Positions 1 to 6,410 of a DNA stretch of 10,000 nucleotides are shown piece after piece; the stretch's first letter is position 1; each line of letters begins with the position of its first letter. Source of the stretch: Chromera velia (lineage: Eukaryota; Sar; Chromeraceae); contig JAHBMJ010001382.1 in NCBI GenBank assembly GCA_018398765.1, forward strand, positions 1 to 10,000, given 5' to 3'. The notes beneath the pieces are model-generated. The model did no database searches. It saw nothing but the letters and a program-made list of their open reading frames with translations, and was not told where the DNA came from. Made by a program: the position numbers and the translations under genes.

Positions 1-250
1 CCCCCTATCTGAACTCTTCCACCGCTCGCCTACCCCATCGACCCTCCTTCCTTGTATGCCCCTCCCATCAAGCCCGAAGAAAGAGACATGAGAATCAAAC
101 ACCCTCAGAGATTCATGATAGAGAAGGTCTGCCACAGGATTTGAAGTGGCCAGAAAAGCACGAGTTGGAGACTCCGACTCTCCCACTTCTACCTCGGCCC
201 CTGCTTCATCATCTTCAAATCCTAACCCCACGCCTTCAGCCTCTGCCTAA
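1..250 (+). pseudogene. 3' end of an unidentified gene, frame-broken
   Basis: Two open plus-strand frames overlap head to tail. The first (codons starting at position 13, open to a TGA at 142-144) reads like protein, with segments such as YPIDPPSLYAPPIKP and MRIKHPQRFMIEK. The second (open after a TAG at 119-121, ending in TAA at 248-250) gives GFEVARKARVGDSDSP followed by a Ser/Thr/Pro/Ala-rich tail typical of a protein C-terminus. A shift between about 122 and 141 is needed to join them; the only GT...AG pair there would make an 11-bp intron, too short to splice. I therefore see a gene remnant, or an assembly indel, whose 5' part lies before the window. No family is recognised. The first frame may itself begin at a splice acceptor near 70, after a pyrimidine-rich stretch. 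Confidence 0.35.
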
Positions 251-514
251 TCATCTTTAATCCAAAACGCTGTGGGCACAGTCAGGAGACTGTGAAAAGG
301 AGTATCAGAGACTCCTTGTGTCCCGTGTTAGCTAAATGGAAAGCCTCTCTTGCATCTAGCTTGTTTTGTTGGCTGCCAGGCTAGCTGAGAACTCTTCGTA
401 CCTCTTCTTTACCGAAGGATCTAGAGACAGAGAAGAGAGAGTCCTCCGTCTCCTCTTCCCTACAAACCCTGTCACGGCTAGTCAGGGCGTTCTTTCGGTG
501 AGGGTGGGGGGGGC
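251..514. other. Intergenic DNA, no gene seen
   Basis: This stretch follows the TAA of the frame-broken remnant and runs up to the CACT repeat. I see no convincing open frame, splice signal or RNA gene. The short open frame from about 366 runs into the repeat and ends in THSLTLTLTL-type sequence, which is microsatellite translation. Confidence 0.5.
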
Positions 515-539
515 TCACTCTCAATATCACACTCACTCA

Positions 540-572
<33 letters not shown>

Positions 573-1045
573 TAAGTCACTCTCACTCTCATTCTTACTC
601 TCACTCACTCTCACTCACTCACTCACTCACTCACTCACTAACTCACTGCCTCACTCACTCACTCACTCACTCACTCTTTCTGCACCACCCTCCAGACAAA
701 CAGACAGACAGACAGCCTCACTCACTCGCTCTCATTCACTCTCATTCACTCACTCACTCACTCACTCTCACCCTCATACTCACACTCACTCGCTCTCACT
801 CACTCCAACTCTCTCTCACTGCCTCACTCATTGCCAAGTAGATTGTACTATGGATAGAGCATTCATGGAGTCAGTTATGCGGTCACTCACTCACTCACTC
901 ACTCATTCACTCACTCACTCCTGCAGTTACACGATTATTTATACAGTCCCTCACTCACTTACTCACTCCCTCCCTCCGTCCTTCACTCACTCACTCACTT
1001 ACTCACTGACTCACTGACTCATTGACTCACCCACTCACTCATACA
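515..1045. repeat. CACT tetranucleotide microsatellite, interrupted
   Basis: About 530 bp consist mostly of tandem CACT/ACTC units with CTCACT and TCACTCTCAC variants. Three non-repeat islands interrupt it: about 678-716 (containing a short CAGA tract), about 833-883 and about 921-950. Runs of 5-9 perfect units alternate with degraded ones, as in an old microsatellite with several re-expansions. One strand is almost free of G over long distances. Confidence 0.9.
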
Positions 1046-1112
1046 CCGGCCCACCCACCAACTTTTAGCACCGACTAATTCACTTACACACTTACTTAGT
1101 CACTGACCTAAA

Positions 1113-1472
1113 ATGGTACAGCACCGCCGAATTGTTCTTAGAGGCATCGAGATGGTAGGTCAGTCTATGTTTTCCGTCTGGTCGGATAGGTGGGGGGGAC
1201 CGGCGGATGCCTGCTTCAAACCACGTCTTCATGGTCTGTTTGCTTGTGTCAAAAAGATTGTGGTCTCCAAGGTCTGCAGCGGCTCTTTACCTTTGAAACC
1301 AGCGCTCCAAAATCTCCACCAAGTTTTTGCAGAGAGAGACATGCACCTCATGTCCGTGAATGCAGAAACTATGCAAGAAAGCACTCCCAGCCGGACCCAG
1401 GAGTACATTCTTCTACCCCATCATTCTGTTTGTTTAGGCGCGGGTCAGATCAAAGATGAGGGTCCCCTCTAA
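1113..1472 (+). CDS. Hypothetical 119-residue protein, weakly supported
   Basis: The ATG sits in a favourable context (AAAATGG) and opens 119 codons ending in TAA at 1470-1472. The translation is not low complexity: a basic N-terminus (MVQHRRIVLRG), a GGPADACFKP stretch, a hydrophobic-basic segment (FACVKKIVVSKV) and a mixed C-terminal half. I recognise no domain. It could be a single-exon gene, an internal exon, or a relic of a mobile element. Its stop codon is directly adjacent to the stop of the minus-strand gene relic, so the two frames are convergent without a gap. An ORF of this length can arise by chance in DNA of about 50 percent GC. Confidence 0.25.
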   Translation: MVQHRRIVLRGIEMVGQSMFSVWSDRWGGPADACFKPRLHGLFACVKKIVVSKVCSGSLPLKPALQNLHQVFAERDMHLMSVNAETMQESTPSRTQEYILLPHHSVCLGAGQIKDEGPL

Positions 1473-2939
1473 TTATCCTTTCTCCAGTAGGGTGAAAAAG
1501 TTTCGCAAGAATGTGTGCTGGTCCAGGAACCCCATCACCTGTGTGCTTCTCTCCCACGCCTCCATCTGTCCTTTGAAGTCTTTGACTTCTTTCAGAATGC
1601 GATCCCACTCTCCCTCCCACAGCGAGCTTCTGAATGTTCCCGTCAATGCATCGGTCCATGTCTTGACCAATGCTTTTTCTTTCTGTACACAGACAGGCAT
1701 ACAGACAGCAACTCACCGTCGACCAGCATGCATCATGTTGTATTGTTGCTTGCACGACACATCCAAGAATATCATTATCAATGATGCACATCTATCATAA
1801 GAGGCGTAAAGTAGCAGGTTAAAAAAGTATAATGTCAATGATATACAGATGCACTCACCTCGTAGTCAGGGAGAATGGACTGTCTCCGTATCAGTAGCTC
1901 GTTACGCTCATCTGCAGTTGTTGAAGGATTTTCCAGTGCCCATTAAATTTTCAGAAGTTCTTCAGCGTGTTGATACTTCTACAGGCAGTGAAAAGAAAAC
2001 ATATGTAACAGATGTTAAGTTGAAGTGTGTTTCACTTTATCATTCTGCAAAATTTCCTGGAGTCACAGACCTTTCTTTTCAGAGTTCTTTACAGTTCTAT
2101 GAGCTTCTTCACAGTCGCCCTTGTAGAAGACTTTCCCCATAGGGACTTATCAAATGCAATCTGATTGGCTTTCTCGCATTCATCACTTTAAATCCATGTG
2201 TATTTTCTGTCTGGCACAGGATGAAGAGATGGGTGGAATTTCTCTAGCCACTCCTCATTTATTCGATGAACTGGGACTTGATATGGGAAAGGGCGCTCTT
2301 TACCCTCTCCAGAGCAATTTTAAGCGTGGAGGGTGAATAGCCGCCCGAGGTCTTCATGGGATTTGGGGACCATTCTCAAAATTTGCTCCGGCTTTTTGAA
2401 AATGTAGAGTGTCTTGAGGTATGCGGCTTGTTCGGATAATCTAGGGAAAGGCATGCTGCCCTGATGAATTGCACTGACTCCGTAATAAAGCAGCGACCGC
2501 ATGGGTTCATCTTCTTGGTCTTGGTTGACTTGCTGGGTCTTGGCAGCTGCAGACGGTGATTCCCTAGCTTGGCTTGAAGTTTAGCTGGACGTTCCTTTAT
2601 TTTCATGACCTTCTTGCCAAAGAGGTCAGACACAGTTGTTTGTTTGCCCTTCTTGGGCTTGAGGGCTTTCTGATAATCGTCCGTTATGAAATGTCCACCC
2701 TTTGTTACTACCTTCTCTTCTGCTTCCGCCTTCTTCTTGTTTGGATGCGGTACTTCTTTCTCCCAAAGGACCTCTCAGAGATGGAAAAGGTGCTTCAGTT
2801 TGATTTTTACTTCCTTCTCCTGCCTCTCAGTGCACTTATCACAATAGATAACCTTTCTCTCTTCGGAAATTCTTGAGCCATTTGCCTTAAGGAGAGCCTT
2901 TTCCTCCGTGGTCAACTCTGTCTTCCCTCCTTGGGACAT
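1473..2939 (-). pseudogene. Decayed split gene, possibly from a zinc-finger/hAT-like transposon protein
   Basis: On the minus strand an ATG at 2939 opens MSQGGKTELTTEEKALLKA and leads to a YCDKC motif followed by HLFH (CX2C-X13-HX2H), resembling a BED-type or C2H2 finger. A lysine-rich linker with KGKQTTVSDLFGKK follows. Further on come HRINEEWLEKFHPSLHP and, after two introns, a helical acidic C-terminus (LTGTFRSSLWEGEWDRILK) ending in TAA at 1473-1475. Introns: 2092-1979 (donor GTAAAG, acceptor CTGTAG) and 1858-1683 (donor GTGAGT, acceptor TGTACAG), both phase 0; the second is very convincing. The frame is broken by TGA at 2775-2777, TAA at 2320-2322, 2188-2190 and 1943-1945, a shift between about 2500 and 2583, and a one-base loss in a G run at 2135-2138. 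The linker and the EEWLEKF...P region loosely recall hAT elements, but I see no DDE catalytic domain. The relic status is firmer than the family name. Confidence 0.6.
1683..1858 (-). other. Intron, phase 0, in the minus-strand gene relic
   Basis: Read on the minus strand, the exon ends SILPDYE, then GTGAGT donor, then 176 bp ending in a pyrimidine-rich CTGTCTGTGTACAG acceptor, then KEKALVKTW. Both sides are phase 0. A second GTGAGT at 1711-1716 would leave only a 34-bp intron and is less likely. Confidence 0.65.
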
Positions 2940-3236
2940 CTTTCCCTTCGTTTCCTTTCAGGCCCTCAGTTATGTGCCTCTGTATCTGTGCTATCAATCT
3001 GCTTCTGCTTCTACCCTGCTAGCTCTGGTAATAGATAGGTATAGTGGGAAGGCCTTCAGGTGGAACTCTCTACGTGTAAGTATTGTGGCATTCGTCTTTT
3101 GTCTCCAACTCCTGAGTCTACAGACAAGCTAGATGTTAGCTATATAGATTCAAGCATAGATCAATGTACATATGCATTGCATGATCGATACATATTCGAT
3201 ACATACATGCATGCATGCATAATTAATTCATTATAA
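2940..3236. other. Upstream flank of the minus-strand relic, no gene seen
   Basis: This would hold the promoter and 5' leader of the minus-strand relic; an in-frame TGA lies just upstream of its ATG. A short plus-strand frame across it is mostly the complement of the relic. At 3207-3219 there is a short ATGC tandem tract inside an AT-rich stretch. No promoter element could be identified. Confidence 0.4.
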
Positions 3237-3325
3237 TTCGCTCGATTTGTACTGGGGGGGGTCTTCGGAGAACAAAACCTCCCCGCCGCCTGTGGGTCTC
3301 CTGAGGGGCAGCGTTTCTAGACACC

Positions 3326-3349
3326 GCGGCGTTTGTGTGTAAACGCCGC
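3326..3349. repeat. Perfect hairpin, 9-bp stem and 6-nt loop
   Basis: GCGGCGTTT is followed by the loop GTGTGT and then AAACGCCGC, an exact inverted repeat. No U-rich tail follows, and the organism appears eukaryotic, so I do not call it a terminator. Confidence 0.8.
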
Positions 3350-3383
3350 AGCACCGCGCGCCGTGGTATGCCCGAAAGGCGCA

Positions 3384-3399
3384 CCGCGGCGCGCCGCGG
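3384..3399. repeat. Perfect 16-bp palindrome
   Basis: CCGCGGCGCGCCGCGG equals its own reverse complement. It lies inside GC-rich block 1. Confidence 0.85.
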
Positions 3400-3473
3400 A
3401 GAAAAAACTTGGAGGAGAAAGGGGGGACCGCGACATGTCGCATCGCGGCGCGGTGCCGGTCGAGTAAGTTTCC

Positions 3474-3489
3474 GCGGCGGATCCGCCGC
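3474..3489. repeat. Perfect 16-bp palindrome
   Basis: GCGGCGGATCCGCCGC equals its own reverse complement. It is the second such palindrome within about 100 bp. Confidence 0.85.
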
Positions 3490-3545
3490 AGAGCGGCGGG
3501 ACCATCGCCTTTTTCTCTCCGCGGTGGCATAAAAAAAAGAAAAGT

Positions 3546-4204
3546 GGATCGTCGAGATCGAGTCCGCCAAGTATTGCTCTGACAGCTCTCAGCCCAGAGA
3601 GCTGTACAGATTCTTGTCAAGTGATCAACTGAGAGCAGCGGGCTCAACCTGTCAAAGGAACTGTGGAGTCCTACCCTGTGGCACCACCCTCTGGACCCTC
3701 GTATGCGCTGTATCTGAATGAGCCCGCGTACCGACGCCATGCTCCACCGCTGCATGTATGTATACGCAATCGACTTGCATGCATGTATGTGTTATACGCA
3801 TCGATCAAAGTTGTCGAAGTCAAGTCTTACCTTCGTATTCAAGCATGTAACATGTCACTTAAGCAACGGATAGCATCTGATTATTAGTTAGGGGAGGGGC
3901 GAGGAGTGGTATGCAGACAAGGGGACAGACTTGCACACAAGGGCGAGTCCCCGACTATGCAGCTTTCCTTCATCAATGCACCTCGGATCTGGATTCCGAT
4001 CGTCATAAAAGTAACTGCGACTTCAGAAAACGATAATCAATCGCATATCAATCGCACATCAATCACACATTTATTTTGTGTATAGATATATGTCAAACGC
4101 AGCTGAGAGATGATAAAGGGGGGGGGTCAAATGGGTTGAGGCGTCTCCAAGTCCAGAGGAGAGAAGACTTTGTGCTTCTAATGCTCCCCGCCTTTTGCTT
4201 CTTT
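3546..4204. other. No confident gene; one short Cys-containing open frame
   Basis: Between GC-rich block 1 and the AT-rich island I see no multi-exon structure. A plus-strand frame is open from 3533 to a TGA at 3719-3721 (62 codons, no ATG). It reads non-repetitively, with five cysteines in its last 53 residues (YCSD, TCQ, NCG, PCG, VCA). It could be a decayed exon or chance. Around 3740-3790 there are CATGCATG-rich stretches, and at 4118-4126 a run of nine G. Confidence 0.35.
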
Positions 4205-4445
4205 TCTCTGTCAGATCTGTGATTTGATTAATTAATATTATATTTGACAATGCCGAACAATGTTTCATGGTGTGTACATTCATAAATAATCATTTTAATA
4301 TAGTTTAATTCATTTTTATTACTACTTATTTAGATATATTGAGGGTTATTGAATTTAATATTGAATAATAGTTCAATTGATAATCTAGTTGATGATGTAT
4401 GTACAGTTTCTCTTTTTATTATCTGACTTAATAGTCATTTTATTC
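4205..4445. other. AT-rich island
   Basis: About 240 bp are made largely of ATTAATTAATATTATA, TTTAATATTGAATAATAG and similar stretches, with very few GC dinucleotides. GC-rich DNA lies downstream. No open frame of note and no tRNA-like cloverleaf was seen. Possible origins are an organelle-DNA insertion, a transposon remnant or a matrix-attachment-like spacer; the sequence alone does not decide. Confidence 0.55.
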
Positions 4446-4621
4446 TCAAAACGCCTTAACCGGCTTATATAGAATAGGATGGGATTTATATTTCGGGTCA
4501 CCCCGCAGTCCACTGCTGGGCCTCGACTTGTACCCTGAGAGGCATGGTTGTTGCCGCGGGGTAGCAAATGGTCAGAAGTAGGCTTGAACCACGGCGCTAG
4601 CGCCATGGAAAGCTTGGGTAG

Positions 4622-4677
4622 GCACCGTGGCGCAGCCGCGGTGCCAGCTAGCAAGCACCGCGGCGCAGCTGCGGTGC
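4622..4677. repeat. Tandem pair of 23-nt quasi-palindromes
   Basis: Copies at 4622-4644 and 4655-4677 are separated by 10 bp. Each starts GCACCG, has GGCGCAGC in the centre and ends GCGGTGC. They differ at two positions only (T/C at position 7, C/T at position 16). If folded as RNA, both changes keep pairing, one as G-U in each copy. Confidence 0.75.
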
Positions 4678-4833
4678 TCACCAAGGCTGTTCTAGAAACA
4701 CTGCTGAGGGGGGCCGGGGGTCTCCGAGATTTCATGCTCCCCGCCGCCCGCCAACCCTCATAGAGGGGTCGCCTATAGACGCCGGGGGTGATCATGAAGG
4801 TGCTGGAAGCTTTATTCATACATGCATGGGGGC

Positions 4834-4851
4834 GGCGCGCCATGGCGCGCC
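4834..4851. repeat. Perfect 18-bp palindrome
   Basis: GGCGCGCCATGGCGCGCC equals its own reverse complement. It is followed by alternating ATGC/GCGC words up to about 4927. Confidence 0.85.
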
Positions 4852-4930
4852 CGTGGCAGTCATGCATGCAATATGCGCATGCATGCAAGGCGCGCGCATG
4901 CATGCGCACGCCGCCGCGCATGCAATGACT

Positions 4931-5300
4931 TTTCCGTATATCGAATGGGTCGATCAACTCAAGGATACTCAAGGTGAAAGGTGGGGCAAAGAAGGGCAAA
5001 GAATGACAAGAGCGTCGGAGATTGTTGGAGCTCATTGGAGGCCGACCATTTCTCTCACGTTTCCTGCCTCAACGATTGCATTCAAATGAGCAAGAGACCA
5101 GAAGGGGGGTGGAAGAAATTTTCATGATCCTTCATGTATAGGCACGTACAGACTTGCGATCAACCCTGTTGCGTGACCTTCTTTTGTGCGTTTTTTTATT
5201 AGGATCTATCGCTTGTGATTTCTCTTCTTTTATCAGACTATTCCAGCTTCTCAGTCAGACTAAATTTCTCTTTCTCTACACTCATTTCCTCCTAGAATCG
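4931..5300. other. Upstream region of the LRR gene
   Basis: No open frame with clear coding character. The last 80 bp before the presumed start are pyrimidine-rich and end in TTCCTCCTAG at 5286-5295, a good splice acceptor. An upstream exon, coding or 5' untranslated, may therefore exist. No TATA-like or other promoter element could be assigned. Confidence 0.4.
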
Positions 5301-5373
5301 ATGAGCTGCTCGCCAGGGGGCCAAAATTATCGGTCTCCACCAGTGGGACTCGAAGTACCTTCTGAATCTGAAG
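5301..5373 (+). CDS. LRR gene exon 1 (first recognisable coding exon)
   Basis: Starts MSCSPGGQNYRSPP and ends PSESE plus one base (phase 1) at donor GTGAAT. The exon may extend upstream to 5296, just after the acceptor-like CCTAG. Confidence 0.6.
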
Positions 5374-6365
5374 GTGAATCCAGTCAACTAACTCTCTTTG
5401 TGCTTCAAGAGTGTTACTGTTTTCCGGACTGCTTTGCAAATTTGTTCGTTTCTGGATTCTGTCATGACATTACATTTTAAATATCTCGTTCAGGTGTTCA
5501 TGAGACGAAAGATGCGGAGGGGCCTGCCAGGGGAAAAGGAGGCGCTCGTGCAGAGACGGACAAAACAGCTGACCAGGCGGAGATCTTGAAACTGCTTCTG
5601 CAGCATGCAAAGCCGAACTCTCAGGTTGGCTCGTAAGACAAGACTGATCACTTCTCAGTCGGCACAAACGCAGAACACACACATCTGTTTCGTTGGGCAA
5701 AATTTTATGCAAGCTTACATCAAGCGGGACAAAAACGCAAGCATACATTAAACGGGGCAAAAACGCAAGCTTACATGAAGCGGGGCAAAAACGCATAAGC
5801 ATACATTAAACGAGGCAAAAATGCAGCTTATGTCTTCCGGCAAAAACACCCGCAGAGAGAAACGGAGAGTGAAGGACGAATTCCCTGTGGGCAAGTTGGA
5901 TGCACGGCTTACCCTTCAAATCTCGCCCCTCTGCCTGGCTGGATGACACACACGCACTCACTTGTGGTTTGTATCCGGTCCTCTCATTCTTTCTGCATTT
6001 TTACTGTCCACAGCTTGACGGCGCATTGCTTGATTTTTGGGCTTGGGGTTGGCTTGTCAGTTGGTTTGGTCCGAGGGCGTTTGCGAGCACCTGTGTTTTT
6101 GTTGGTCTGTCTGGTGCCGTCATTTGTTCCGCGCGGTGTTCCTTTGTTTGTGTGTCTTTGTTTCTCTCTTTGTTTGATTCTTTTCTCTGTGTGTTGGATT
6201 GAGTCAATGCAGACCGTCTCAAAACTCTCGCAAACAAAAGATGGCTTCCCACTTTGCTGGCTTTCCATGTGCTCTCTGCAGCAGGTGCGTCAGTTTCTTG
6301 TGTGCGTGCGTGCGTGCTTCCATGTGCTGCTAAATTTTGAAGTGACAGTCTATGGTAAGGGAGCC

Positions 6366-6410
<45 letters not shown>

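Larger units (their letters stand above)
3237..3545. repeat. GC-rich palindromic block 1
   Basis: A sharp change from AT-rich DNA to a block dominated by CCGCGG, GGCGCGCC-like and CGCCGC words, opening with a run of eight G. It contains a perfect 9-bp hairpin stem and two perfect 16-bp palindromes. It shares words with the block at about 4545-4930: CACCGCGGCG, a TTTCTAGA word next to CAGC or CAGT (inverted there), and a G run followed closely by CCCCGCCGCC. Open frames on both strands through this block are a by-product of the composition. I read it as a copy of a dispersed non-coding repeat. Confidence 0.6.
4545..4930. repeat. GC-rich palindromic block 2
   Basis: Contents in order: a GGCGCTAGCGCC palindrome (4593-4604), two near-identical 23-nt quasi-palindromes (4622-4644, 4655-4677), a TTCTAGAAAC word, a G-rich stretch with a CCCCGCCGCC word, an 18-bp palindrome (4834-4851) and a run of interleaved ATGC and GCGC words (4861-4927). 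The word set matches block 1 at 3237-3545. The long minus-strand open frame crossing it (4385-5035) is repetitive where it crosses the block (AAAPRCL twice, MHAxA runs), so I treat the block as non-coding repeat. Confidence 0.6.

Noticed and set aside
1456-1800. Plus-strand 114-codon frame
   Set aside because: It lies antisense to the C-terminal exon and intron of the minus-strand relic, whose splice sites and amino-acid pattern are much stronger.
3231-3755. Minus-strand open frame of 174 codons and overlapping smaller ones over GC-rich block 1
   Set aside because: Arginine/alanine-rich translation follows from CGC and GCG words, and several frames on both strands are open at once, as expected for GC-rich repeat.
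4385-5035. Minus-strand open frame of 216 codons
   Set aside because: Its middle is the translation of the palindromic GC-rich block (AAAPRCL twice, MHA and ACM runs from ATGC words), and its end crosses the AT-rich island. No domain and no consistent composition along its length. It is the longest uninterrupted minus-strand frame, so some doubt remains.
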